A DNA stretch of 64,000 nucleotides from Lindgomyces ingoldianus. Its lineage: Eukaryota > Ascomycota > Dothideomycetes > Pleosporales > Lindgomycetaceae. Under the pieces are notes generated by a model. The model did no database searches. It saw only the letters and a list, made by a program, of their open reading frames with translations, and was not told the origin of the DNA. Positions 1-11,654 of the stretch are shown here, piece by piece (the first letter of the stretch is position 1; every line of letters begins with the position of its first letter). The stretch spans positions 114,036-178,035 of the forward strand of contig NW_022985232.1 of assembly GCF_010093535.1 (NCBI RefSeq), written 5' to 3'. The position numbers and the translations under genes are program-made.

Positions 1-389
1 TAGCCTGAATTATACTTAGCGTGTAAAGAGTTAGGTATATTAGCTATAGCTGCTAGCTAAGAAGAAAATTCTTATATATATAGCTTAAGTATATGCTTAA
101 TAATTACTTACTTTTTATTATTATTTAGCTTTTATAAGTTAGCTATAAAATTAGCTTATAAAAGTTATTTAGTATATTAGTTATTTATTATTTTTTAAAA
201 AAATTTATAAATTACTATAGTATATTACTTTAAATATTTTAAAAAGCTTAAAGTATAAGCTATATCTAATATTTTATTAGCATGTTTAAGTAGTTGTTAG
301 AAATGCATTAGTATAAAAAGAGTAGTCTAGTAGGGTCTTAGTAAAAATAAGTAACTTAGGTATGTAAGCAACTTGCCTATGGTGTACGT
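1..389. mobile_element. Right arm of a palindromic (foldback) pogo-derived element, cut by window edge
   Basis: AT-rich, RIP-like sequence matching the right arms of the complete copies at 30635-31730 and 39301-40393. The terminus reads ..AAGCAACTTGCCTATGGTGTACGT followed by the TA target dinucleotide at 390-391, the mirror image of the left ends of the family. The arm is the reverse complement of the 5' end of the pogo-like element at 31766-39298. No open frame survives. Confidence 0.75.
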
Positions 390-1222
390 TAGTAATTTGT
401 TTTTAAAACCTACTACTTTACATAGATTAAGCATAAATCTTTATATATTATAGTTAAAATGTATTATGTAATTATTTACTTTTGTTGTAACTATAGTAAG
501 TGTAAGGCTATTAAGTTATATTTTATATAAAAATGTAACTCTATAAAGCCAATCTATAAGATACTATGTACTTGTAAAGAAGTGTTATGATTGTGGCTTT
601 AAAGTGCTTCTTCCGTGAGGACGAAGGCTTCAAGGTTCTCTAGGAAGAGTCGCGCGGGGAATTAGACTAGACTGAGTCGAGGGTGGACATGACAGTGCTC
701 GCCCCGGGGGAAACCTATATGCGTATGATTATTGCTTGGTAGAGAGTAAGAATGCTGATAGGAGCTGGGCTGAGACGGATCATCACCCGAGCCGACATTT
801 TGTCAGTACAGAAAACCAGTCTAGATAGGTCTACGGCATCGTCCACATTAGACTTTACGTTCAATTCCTCACTGCCATTATAGGGGTTCTTACAGAGTTT
901 GTAGTAGTCTACACATACACAGCAACGTCAAAGCGATCACAACCATGTTTGGGAACATGGAGCGTCAGTCACTCCCTTTTTTGTTATTAAAGAGTCCGTA
1001 CACTAGGAGGCGGCGTGGTGGTGGGGGATGTCTTGCTATTCTGTTTTGCCAAAGTTGTTCCGCTTAGGCAGTTGCATATGTTAACTAGTTTTTCCGGTCT
1101 CTTACATTGAACAAATGGAAAGCTGTATCCATATAATGACTCTCTTCTGCTCGTGCTAAATAGAATATTCCGCTCTTGTGCTCACCGAAACAGACCTGGG
1201 ACTCAACAGAGGATCCCGAAGG
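390..1222. other. Intergenic, no gene seen
   Basis: AT-rich RIP-like DNA to about 600, then GC-balanced sequence. I see no coding exon, RNA gene or repeat boundary. Short open frames here have no recognisable protein content. Confidence 0.5.
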
Positions 1223-2927
1223 TCAAATTACGTATCTTTCCTCCAACGTAACCTTTAGGGGGCCATCTTTCCACAAGAATGGGGCCCCTAAGCTAAGCAT
1301 GCAGCTGACTTTAACCTGCTCGTGGCCTCCTGCTGAAGGTGCCTGGAGCGCGTTGCCGTATTTTCCACCCTGCGCGTTTACGTTGGCGTCCTTGCTGGGC
1401 AGCAGCTCAACCATTCTATTGTGCCCGCTCTTCGCCGCGAGGTATAACAGAGTCTGACCAGACTCGTCTCTTCTTTCTTCTGTGGCCGCTATTTCTCGAA
1501 CTTGGCTTTGCATTATGGCCTTTGATACATTTGACAGCCCAAATTGTGCTGAAAGAAACGAGCAAGCTAGCCTACGCATCTCGCCTTCAACAGTTTCCAC
1601 GTGTTCTCCCCAGTACGTCGCAGCATAGTGAAGGAACCTGTTTTGCTGGAGCCTATACTCAAACTCCTTATCAGAAGAACAGCTACCACTTTTGAAAACG
1701 TCAAAGGACAGATATGTCAGGCATGTGGTGGCGATATCCTTCTGAGCGTACGGATTCCATGTATCTCTAATACGCTCACAGTATTCTTGTGTGGTGTAGT
1801 GCACAAGACGGATAACGGTGCTTTCTTGATCAACAACGACAAGGCCAGCGCACACAGACACCAGGTCTTCAACGTCGTGTTTATTCTCTTGGTCAAGCTC
1901 CGCCTTTTCTGGCTCTACCGCTATGGTGCAGGATATCTCATCTGTCGTAATTGGTCTTTTTGCATATGTAGTCCACGATATGATCTTTTTGGCTAGTTCA
2001 AAGCCGCCGCTTAGCTGGCCTTCAATCCTCTGGATGGCATGTTTATATGCATGATCGAGCGTGACCGAGCCTTTTGAGAGTCCAGCTAGAGTCAACGTTA
2101 CGTCTTTTGCTGTTCGTTTGTCTAATAAAGAATCTGTGTGCAAGCGAGCGAGAAGAAACCTAAGAACGCATAAGTTAATGTTTATAAATAATTCAAAATT
2201 CATACATTGTATCCACTGCGCCTGCGATCTTTTCTTGCACCATTTGCTGCAGCGCAACGTCACGCTGGATGTATTTAGGCAGTCGGTACATCTGGCCAGC
2301 CACAAAGCGCTTCACGTCCTCACTAGCTTGCACCTCTAGCCTTAGTGCTGCCCTGAACTTATCTTCAATCTCTGGTATAAAACGCGAGGTAACCATTAAG
2401 CGAATGTCTCGCACTGCCTGTAGGTCTTGAAGTTTGGTTAGAAACCGGTGACGTGCGGCGTCTTGACACTCGTCCAGAGTATCGACCACAATATAGATAG
2501 TCGAGTAATGTTAAAGTACATCTAGAAGAGCACTAAACACCTCGTCGAGTGATGGCTTAGTCCCTCGGTCGGTATGCTGCCTGTACAGGCGCTCCACGGG
2601 CTCTACAATCGATGGTCGAGCCTGCACTAGCTGCCTAAGGATAGCTGCTAGCATACTGGTAGCATCTTGCTCCTCCTGCGCTTTGTAGTTGCAGTACACA
2701 TAAGTGACTCCACAGAAGCTATTTTGCGTTGACTTTAAAAGATAATCAATCGCGATGGCTGCTATCATGGTCTTCCCGGCTCCTGGGATTCCTGGGCAGA
2801 AAAGAGTTGCTTTAGCTTCGCTGAGCCATCTTGCTACCTTATTCGCGTCTAGAAACCACTGGCCTGTTCCTTTCTGTTTACGCTTTATAAAGTCGGATTG
2901 TTGAGCGGGGTAATCTGTACACGGCAT
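1223..2927 (-). pseudogene. STAND (NACHT-ankyrin) NTPase, broken
   Basis: NLR-like fungal STAND protein read from 2927 down to 1223. The start of the NACHT module is clear: a GTGQWFLD box, Walker A GIPGAGKT (about residues 46-53) and Walker B VVDTLDEC. Two exons join through a 46-nt intron at 2160-2205 (GTATGA..TTAG), giving the family's MFLLARLH motif across the junction. The C-terminus has one or two ankyrin-like units and then stops, much shorter than typical family members. An in-frame TAA at 2511-2513 splits the NTPase between Walker A and Walker B; CAA or CAG to TAA/TAG is the change RIP would cause. The usual N-terminal effector domain is missing, and the TIR element at 2964-3776 lies immediately upstream. 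The family acts in non-self recognition and programmed cell death; this copy is probably dead. Confidence 0.8.
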
Positions 2928-2963
2928 CGAATCGAGAAGCCTGCGGTGCTCCCCGTCGCCATG

Positions 2964-3776
2964 GTGTTTAATAGAACGTAACTGTTACTATCAGTAGTCT
3001 TTTTGGGGCGTTACTGGCGGCAATAGGGTTTCGTTCTTACGGAGAGAGTGAATTAAAGCGGCCTTACGGGCAGTAACAGTTACTGCAGTAGCTGGCGTTT
3101 CTAGAGGCTCTTAACACAATCTTGCCAATATAGTCGCGGAGATTGTTCCACTCCAAGATTGTGGAAGGAAATAGCTGCAATTTAGCTCTTGACACGATAT
3201 CTAAGGCCCCCAGGTTTCAGCTGGCGACCTCCAGCCCAGATAATGTCCCACTTAATGTTAGAATTTAGGCTGTTAAGGCAAGAGTCCTTAGGAAACTTGT
3301 AAGGATAGAATCACTAGTAAATAAGGCCTTAATTATAGAGCTCTAGGAGCTTCTAGAGGAAGCCCTTAACGTCTTAAGGCAATAAGAGCTTGCAAAGTGT
3401 TAAACTAGTGCTAAAAGCTTTAAGTGCTACGTGGAGTTTAGCACACATATAGTAACAATAAAAGCAATATTAGAAGTAAGATGTAGGTAAATTAAGGAGT
3501 TACTTTACTGTTCTGTACTAACAATAGATAGGATAGTTAAAAAAGTACAAACTCTAGTGTATTAGTGCGCGCTTAGCCCTTATACTGCTACGCGTAAAAA
3601 CGTTCTCTGCAAACGCGTTAACAAAACACTAAGAAATTAATTAGTATACGCAGTTACTGCAGTAACTATAGCCTTATTAACTGTACAGTAACAGAAGGCC
3701 ATTCACTTTTGTTGTACCTGCTAAGAGATTGTTACTATCAGTAATAGTAGGAACAGTGTTACGTTCTATTAAACAC
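2964..3776. mobile_element. 813-bp TIR element (MITE-like) at the 5' side of the STAND gene
   Basis: The ends are perfect 19-bp inverted repeats starting GTGTTTAATAGAACG, each flanked outside by CATG (2960-2963 and 3777-3780). CATG is either a 4-bp target duplication or part of the repeat; because it is palindromic the sequence cannot decide. Inside are further short inverted motifs (TTACTGCAGTAA-like at about 3080 and 3650). No transposase is recognisable. The superfamily is not assigned. Confidence 0.7.
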
Positions 3777-3780
3777 CATG

Positions 3781-4794
3781 CTTGCTTCTCAGCACCGTTG
3801 ATTGTGAGCTTCTTGCTCTTGAGTGGCTAACAAGACCTCCGCTAAAGGTTGAGAGAAGCTTTGACAACAATGGCGATAATTCCCTCCATTCGAATTACAA
3901 GCTTTGAGCACACAAGGCTGAATCTGTCGTAGCATCTCCACCTCAGTTTCCACTCCCCAGTTCTTCTTCTGGGCTCTCACGTTTATCCCACTTCTTTCAG
4001 CAATGCAAATGTCCTACTATTTGAGAGTGCTAATCGATCAGTTCTGTTATGAGCCAGTTAGCGCTACCGAACACATAGGGGGCCACGTGACCGAACAGAA
4101 CTGGCCGAAGCTATCGCAGGGTAGTTATGGAGCTGACGGATAATAGAGGAGGGCATATGGAGTTACGAGTAGTCAACTAGGTGATGAGAGCCAAACAAGG
4201 TCGATTCAGCTGAGAAGTAAGGTCTCTCGGGTTCATATAGTGGATAAAAGAGCCCCAGTCCTAATCGGGTATGCCGTAGTCCTCAATGGGAAATAGGTAC
4301 ATTCACTGAGATTATAGTCACGTGAACAACTGTCACGTGCGACAGAACCAATTCGCTGCCTGAATTCGAATGCTTCCTATCGAAGTTCTCCCGTCCGACT
4401 CATCTCAGTGAACTCCGTCGGCCACCCTGTCAAACCCTACTGACTCTAGCGATCTGCGATATAAGTACTGCATACATTGCTGCGCAAGCATTTCTCGACG
4501 AAAAGCATGAAGGACCAGACTATGTGTCTCTCAATGACAATAACGATTATACGCTAGGTAAGACTAGGAAACACAACTTTGTCATCTCCGTCCTTCCCCA
4601 CGGGATATGCTGCACAGTTTTCCTGAGGTTAAAATTGGTCTGATGGTAGGCATTAGCGGTGGTGTACCAGCCTAAAGCATGACATCCATCTTGGTGACAT
4701 CGTGTTAGGTGCTACTAGTGCCAGGTAGGGTAGGGTATCCCAATACGGCTTAGGGAAAACGATATAATATCAGGAGTTCCAAGAGAAGGGATTC
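3781..4794. other. Intergenic, no clear gene
   Basis: GC-balanced DNA between two broken STAND loci. On the minus strand about 40 codons just upstream of the CATG at 3777 stay open in the frame of the STAND gene if the TIR element is excised, so part of that gene's lost 5' end may lie near 3780-3900. That reading is weak. Nothing else is recognised. Confidence 0.3.
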
Positions 4795-5099
4795 TTGAGC
4801 CAGCCACACACAGCTCTGTGGGCGGCAGAAAATGGACTCATGGCGGCCCACAAGATCGACGGAAATGGGGTTCAACGGGCAGGAGCACAAACAACCAGAC
4901 CCAAGCAGCGACAGATTGTATCAACCCCCAGTCATTCATCCTCCAAACGACCAAGCAGACTGTGCGACTGCGTGTGGTGATGATCCATCGAAACTGATGG
5001 CGCGACGCGAACGCACTGAAGACAATGACAATCTAGCAATTCACTACTGTCTACTTGCTTCGACGGGCCTATTCATGAAGGCTGCTCTTCTTTAGGATA

Positions 5100-5850
5100 A
5101 ATCTGCAAAGGAATGGGACGTCCTGCGTTTTGAAATAGAAGCGGTAGGACTGATAAACCAATTTCCTTGTCTGGTAAATTGCGGTATCTGTAACTACTCG
5201 GACACACACATGAATAAGAAATGGCAAAGACATGCACCAACAGTAGCTACTGCATACGTAAAAGATCTTCTCGGCCAAATCGCCCTAAATATTGTGGAAG
5301 CGGAGAAGAGGGCCGGTGATATGCTTCCTAGTACGTTTAGGTTCATCTAAAGATCAGTTTATCTAATACTTAGCTGCATATGTTCAATAGATGTCTGCGG
5401 AAAGGTTAAGGAGATGTCGCGACGCGTTGACAGACTTCTACGGGAGCGACATGATCGGGAGCGTGACGCCATTCATACCTGGATCATGCAAACTGACTGC
5501 GGACATCAGAAAAGAGGGCACATCAAGAGGCGAGGGCCGGGAACTGGCCAATGGTTTCTAAACTCAACTGAGTTCCAGGAATAGGTGAAGGCTAGAGCGA
5601 AGACATTATTCTGCCCAGGCATTCCTGGTGCGGGAAAGACTACGACAACATCTGTTGTTATAAAACACCTCTGTACAAAACATCAGAATCACGAAAAACT
5701 TGGCATCGCATACATGTACTACAATTTCCAAAGACAGTAGCAATAGAAGCCAGAACATCTCCTCGCGAGCCTGTTAAAACAGCTAGATCAACGGCAGTCT
5801 TCCACACTTAAAGGCTTAAAGACGCTTCTAATTCGTCTCAGCCGTTAAAT
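5100..5850 (+). pseudogene. STAND NTPase remnant
   Basis: A second, more decayed member of the NACHT family on the plus strand. A GTGQWFLN box near 5540 is followed by FCPGIPGAGKT (Walker A, about 5610-5640) and the start of the nucleotide-binding fold. An upstream exon ends near 5329 and a plausible intron (GTACGT..CAATAG, about 5330-5390) leads into a basic helical stretch typical of the segment before the NACHT domain. In-frame stops appear at expected Trp and Gln positions (TAG at about 5583 and 5738), as RIP would give. Walker B, winged helix and repeats are absent, so the gene is truncated at about 5850. An upstream open frame at 4795-5095 may be lost 5' sequence but is not recognised. 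Confidence 0.65.
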
Positions 5851-5880
5851 ATATGATTTCAAGGGTGTTCAAGTGTCATT

Positions 5881-7332
5881 AACCTAAATAGGTAATGAAT
5901 CAAGTCAAGTTGAACCTTGAAAACGCTACAAACTTGCTTGTTGACAAGTCTGGCCGTAATGGAGTTTTAGGACGCTAACTATGAGTAGGAAGGTAATAAG
6001 ACGCTCCGCAAGTCATTTACGGCGCAGTGTAGCCGCTATCGCACGATAACCGTGGTTATTATGATAGGGGTTGCATCGCGGTGGAAGGCAAGCGGAGGGC
6101 ACTTGCGCCAGGATAAATGGTGCTCAACAAAGCCGCCGCGCCCCCGAAATTCAAAATTCAGACGATAACTCCACCCGTAAACCACTGAAAATCAAAGCAG
6201 CCTGCCATCGACACCCCCTCACTCGCGGGTGCATTCCACTGTTTCCATGCTGTCGCGCCTTGAACAAAACCCACCACGAGCCCGGCACATCTACCTAACT
6301 TCAGCTCTTACGCCGCATCACTCGTATTGCCGCACATGATTTTACGTCCGGCGCGGCAACCTGGCAACCTCAGCCATAGAAGCTTGTTGCCCGGCTAAAT
6401 TCTTGGGCGAAATGCTTTTCTAAACTCCCAACCTTCTTCCACTCAACGCGATTATTATGTTCGGGATGTTCGCAAACCTTTAAGGTATAGCGGTAACTAT
6501 CATGGTGATTTCACTCAGAGACAATGCCGTTATGAGGGCCCACCCCGGGTAGTGCCGAATCGTTCTGGTAGGGATTTAAATGTCGCATTCTCTCATCCAT
6601 GAAATTTTCTACCTTCGAAGAAGCACCAAGCTTCTAAGTTGGCGCATCGAACAGGAATACATCCACCCGCAATAAATATCTACCAATGCGAGATCTCGCA
6701 TGATTAGGAAGTCGAGGCCGTCGTAGTGCGCAGCCTTTGGGTTGATGTGGTTTCCTTCCAGACCCACCTCAGCACTAGAAGCTGCAGCCAACCGTCCTCT
6801 ATGCGCATTTACCCCGGTCACGATCGCCTCCACTCTACGCCTTGATGGTCCCATGGTGTCGGACTTCATTTTCAAATAGCTCACAACCTGTCCTGCAACG
6901 GTCTCTTCTATTGAGATCTTCCATCCGGCCTAAAAATTTCGCATTCACCCTTAGCACGCCAACCCACCGTTCATGTACCGGGAATATCACTCGAGTGATC
7001 AGCCATTCCTGGGTTACCCAACTCGGCGTGCAATATCCCGCCTCCTTCCGATATTGATGAGGCTCCGGGTTTCCGTAATAACGCAATGAGATCCGAATAC
7101 AGGGTGTCGCATCCTTGCACCACGCTATTGGTCGGAACAATCCAATTTTAATCTACCATCGCATGCAACAAACTTCTGCGAAAGTGTAGTAGTATGGAGA
7201 ACCGCTCCGCAAACATCTTCCCCACAATCAGGTCAAGGCTATATGAAATGGAATTCCATATAATGTCTCTAGAACCCGCTTTCCTGGTCCAGAGGATTTC
7301 AAGGTTTGCTTTCGACGCGTCGGATCACTACC
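5881..7332. other. Intergenic upstream of the sugar transporter
   Basis: GC-balanced sequence with several short open frames on both strands (for example minus 6609-7140) that I do not recognise and that lack supporting splice structure. It presumably contains the transporter promoter, but I see no TATA box or binding site I can defend. Confidence 0.35.
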
Positions 7333-9589
7333 ATGGGACTCATCAACCATCTCAAATCCGGCAACTCAAAGGGCGCGGCGGGCGACCCGGTGCTCTCTCG
7401 CATTGTTGAAGAAGACAAAGTCTCATGGATCCGGAAACCGAATTTGCGAAACCTGTACTTTCTGCTTGTTCCTGCAGCCATTGGGATTGAGATCACGTCG
7501 GGTTTTGACTCGCAGCTGATCAACGCGCTTCAAATTGTACCGTCATGGATCAAATGTACGTCGATGCAAACCATGCTGCAACGAACGAATCCTTCCAGCT
7601 AACTTTGGCTTCGAGATTACCACCATCCAGAAGGCTCGTTGAAAGGAATTATCGCAGCAGCATACTCCCTTGGTGCTATCCTCTCACTACCTTTCATCCC
7701 CTGGGTTGACGATAAGGTCGGCCGCCGCGGATCTATCTTGGTTGGTTCAATCATTATGGTAATCGGAGCCATCATCCAGGGCTTTTCCAACCATGGTACA
7801 GTCCCTTCCTTCCACTCTGTTCCCTACTGCTAATAAAATTTTCCTAAGTCGCCATGTACATCGTCGCCCGTCTCATCCTAGGCTTCGGCATCCCTGCCTG
7901 CATCGTTGCAGGCTCGTCCCTAATCGGCGAACTCGGCTACCCTAAAGAACGGCCCATCCTCACTTCTCTCTTCAACGTCTCCTACTTCGTCGGCCAAGTC
8001 ATCGCCGCTGGCATCGTCTTCGGCACCAACAGCATCAAAAGCGACTGGGCCTGGCGCATCCCCTCGCTTCTCCAACTCGCTCCTTCGGTACTGCAAATAG
8101 TTTTTGTGTTCCTGCTCCCCGAAAGCCCGCGTTGGCTGATAAGTCACGACCGTATTGAAGAGGCGGAGGCTATTCTTGTGAAGTACCATGCGGAAGGGAA
8201 TCCGGAATCGGAGTTTGTGAAAGGCGAGATCGAACAGATTCGTGCGACTATTCAGCTTGAGGCGGAAGCGGCGAAGAAGTCATGGTTAGATTTACTCGCG
8301 ACGAGTGGGATGCGGAGACGCACATTAATTACGTCCATGTTGGGGCTATTTACGCAGTGGTCTGGGAACACGCTGATTTCGTACGTCCGCGATTGTCAAC
8401 CCCAGTTTTAACATTAATGGGAGAGGAGATGCTTACAATATTTGCTAGCTACTTCTTCGGAGATCTCATGACTATGATTGGCATCAAAGACAGCATCACC
8501 AAGCAAAAACTCAACGTAGGCTACGCCTGCTGGTCGCTCATCACAGGTGGTGCCGTCGCGCTTGTTGTCACCCGATTTAAACGTCGTTCGCTGTACATGT
8601 TGTGTACACTGTCACTGTTGTGTGTGTATACGGGATGGACGATTAGTATGCAAAAGGCGACGTTGGGGGAGAAGAATAAACATCATAACAAGGGGGCGAG
8701 CATCGCGAGCGCTTTTTTCATCTTTGCGTATCAGCCTTGTTATAATATCGGATTCAATGCGTTGACGTATAGTAAGTTTGAGGCCAGTTTTCTTCGGTTT
8801 TCTCTTACCTCTCTCCTCCGTGTCCCTGCATCCCTTTCCCTAATCTCTTCCCCGCCTTCAGGTTCAATTCAAGATACTACGCCCCTTTCCCTGTCCCCGC
8901 ACCCTTTCCCGCCGTGCCAATTCTAACTGCAACTTAACTGTTCTTCCCTTTTCCAATGCCAATCCTCCCCCATCCCCACCCACCAATCCTATCCCTTTCT
9001 ATTCTGGCCGACACAATTGCCCCTCCCCTGTCAACCCTACCCTCCTCGATAGAATTTCCCGTCCCTCTCCCCATCCTATTACTTCATTTTAACCACCTAA
9101 ATCTCCGCACAACCGACCACTAACTCCTCCCTCTCCCAGCGTACATGGTCGAAATATGGCCCTACACCGAACGGTCGCGCGGGATTGCGGTATTCCAACT
9201 CTTTGGACGGCTCGCAGGGTTCTTTACGACGTTTGTTAATCCGATTGGACTGAGGAATATTAGCTGGAAATGGCTAATTGTTTATTGCTGTTGGCTCGCG
9301 TATGAGGTTGTGTTTGTTTGGTTCATATTTCCTGAAACCGCTGGGAGAACTCTTGAGGAGCTTGCTTTCCGTAAGTGGACTGTTCTTCAATGGAATGAGA
9401 AGGGTTCCTCTACCCCCCTGTCGCTGATCTATCTCTCCTTATTCCTGCCTAGCCATTCGCTAACCGTCTCCCTTTATAGTATTCGAAGACGAAGAACGCG
9501 CACATCTAGCTGCAGAGGCCGTCGAGAAGACACTACATGCAGACGATAAATTAAGTGTTCACGATAAGCACTTAGAGCACCGTCTTTAG
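7333..9589 (+). CDS. MFS sugar transporter, six exons
   Basis: Complete 532-aa sugar porter of the major facilitator superfamily, a 12-helix plasma-membrane importer. Exons are 7333-7555, 7616-7795, 7849-8380, 8449-8771, 9140-9370 and 9480-9589; all junctions keep frame and the introns are GT..AG. The ATG sits in a good context (CACTACCATGG). Family signatures are present in order: GFDSQLINALQ in helix 1 (about residues 57-67), DDKVGRRGS (106-114) in the loop after helix 2, RLILGFG in helix 4, PESPRWL (225-231) after helix 6, and PETAGRTLEE (484-493) after helix 12. Length and layout are normal. The sequence resembles the fungal lactose-permease/hexose branch, but substrate cannot be read from sequence. 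Intron 4 (8772-9139, 368 bp) is unusually long and pyrimidine-rich. No frameshift or nonsense codon is seen, so the gene is probably active. Confidence 0.9.
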
Positions 9590-11449
9590 CGGGATCATTG
9601 CGAGGAGACGAGGAAGGCGGGAGATTGAATGGGGTATAGTAGTGACAGGGAATTCATGGTTCGGTATGTTAGGCAGGCTTTTGGGCTGGCTACGATTTGG
9701 ACTGCTAGATTGTTGGGCATGGGAGTGTAGGGGTGAGATTGCCATGGCATGTTCCTGGGACTTGATTATTGAGCGACGAGGCGAAGATTCGAAGGCAGCA
9801 GCAGGAGTTGGAGGCTTAGGACCAGGATATGGTTTGGTCGAAGATTTAGGTGTGGTATATATAGCGAGCGGTTTTTGTATGTACGGCCCGGGGCAATGTT
9901 AATACTAACCTTCCTTTCTTTTTCAATCAATTAGAGCCGCTAGGTTTGAACCCGAGTGGGTCTGCGAACAGTCGACATCCTTCTTCCAAGTATATCGACT
10001 GATTTTACCGAGTACCTTATCGACCTTCCGGGCCCGGATTTCGTTTAGGATTCCGAAGGATGGATAAAGGTTGATCTGCTGTTGAGATTGGCGTTCTGGT
10101 TTACGTGATATCTAAACTCTCGGGGTGTGTATATTTTTCAAACCATGGGGAGTGGATAAAACGAGAGAGGTAAGTCGTTTACGAAAAGACAACCGACCAA
10201 GACGTACAATCACAGAAAAGCTTAGAAGCTTACTAGTCTCTGCACTATTGACACTATTTACCCGAATTTATATTAACGAATGAATGGGTGCCGATGGAAG
10301 AGTTGGGGTTTGTAAGTTAGCGGCTAGTAGTAGCTTTTAGGCTGCTAGCACCTAGTAATACTTGGCTACATTTCATTGGTGATTTGCCTTCCCAGGCGTT
10401 AGAGCTCTCGATGAGGGGGTCTAACTGTTAGTATGATAAGCAAGAGCTTCTAACTAGTTAAGCCTTAGGTAACGCAAACGATACCCTACCAATAAGCCGA
10501 AGCCACCTATACTTCTAGTACAACTTCCTCTGCTCTATTGGGAATTGTGATTACGGACTAAATCTAATATGGCTGGAAATAAGCAGCAAAACTAGTGACT
10601 GCAATGCATAATTACTATCCTACACGCGAATTAACTATTGGTTGTGATAGTGGAGTGGTGTGGAGTCCCGTAATTACAGTAACTAGCTAAGAACATCTTA
10701 CCCCATCTTACCCTACTTCAACTATTAATCAGCTGCTTAGATGTATTTAAATTATTAGCGTGCGGGTGCTTACAACTAGAATGGAAAAAATTCTCACCAT
10801 CAGTTACAAGTTTTAAAGTCACTGTAGCTCCCACTCGTTCATATTAACGACTGCAGGAAGTACGTCTCCTGTTTCCGGGTACGTTTACCACAGTAACTCT
10901 TTATCTAGGGACTTCTGACTCCTTTTTTTAGAGGGTTTCTGTCGCCGCTTTTGGAGTCACTAGCGCCTAAAGTGCCAAGTCTAACCCCTATAACACCGTG
11001 AGCTCTTATTCGCTGCTTCTGTACTGCCCTATGCTTTTATTACTTCCTAGACCCTAAAATTAGCGGTAACTTAATGAGTCCAAAGTGGCCCTATATCTAT
11101 CTTGCTGATGTATCGATGTTGGGCGAAACATCTTGATCCCTACAAGTAAATCATTAACGCTTTCTACTAAAGAAAAACTTTACCGGGCATGGCCTAAGCG
11201 TGACCCAAAGAATCTCCGCTTGCTATCAGAGTTATAAGGTTTGAGGAGTTTCGCCAACTATAATATTGTCCACGCTTTCTCCACCATGCCCACTTCACAA
11301 TAATATTGTCTTGTCTATATATAGAAAGGCCTAGCGTGCTCGTTCGCTCACTATCCATAAACCCACTGACTTTTGCTTGCACCCTATCATGCTATATAGC
11401 CCCCTTCCTAATCCTATTTAATGCAGCTCCTATTACATTTAGCAGACCG
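9590..11449. other. Intergenic, no clear gene
   Basis: Contains the transporter 3' flank and about 1.8 kb of mixed sequence. The open frame at 9642-9902 is Gly/Trp-rich and unlike any family I know, so I do not call it. No transposon end is visible before the solo LTR at 11450. Confidence 0.35.
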
Positions 11450-11654
11450 TGTCGCACGTGTTTCACGCGATACTATACCCGTGTACTGCGCTATTCACTC
11501 ATTAGGACTAGCTTCTTCTTCGTACAGTATATAGTCAGCCCAGAGCTCTCTCTCGCTCCTTAGACCATACAATACACTGGTTCAATTCACCTTGTTTGGA
11601 TCTCAATACCTTGTCCACTCGCCTACTATATGGCCCCTCTCAGCTCATGCGAGA
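11450..11654 (+). mobile_element. Solo LTR, Copia-like family F, copy 1
   Basis: 205 bp starting TGTCGCACGTG and ending CATGCGAGA. It is flanked by a perfect 5-bp target duplication GACCG (11445-11449 and 11655-11659). The same LTR occurs at 12875-13080, 13804-17115 (interrupted) and 63670-63871. No internal retrotransposon sequence adjoins, so it is a solo LTR left by LTR-LTR recombination. It shows little RIP. Confidence 0.88.

Noticed and set aside
6609..7140. Overlapping minus-strand open frames upstream of the sugar transporter
   Set aside because: No recognisable domain, no convincing intron joining them, and the frames overlap; not enough to call a gene.
9642..9902. Open frame of 86 codons after the sugar transporter
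   Set aside because: Low-complexity Gly/Trp/Leu composition in the 3' flank and no family resemblance.
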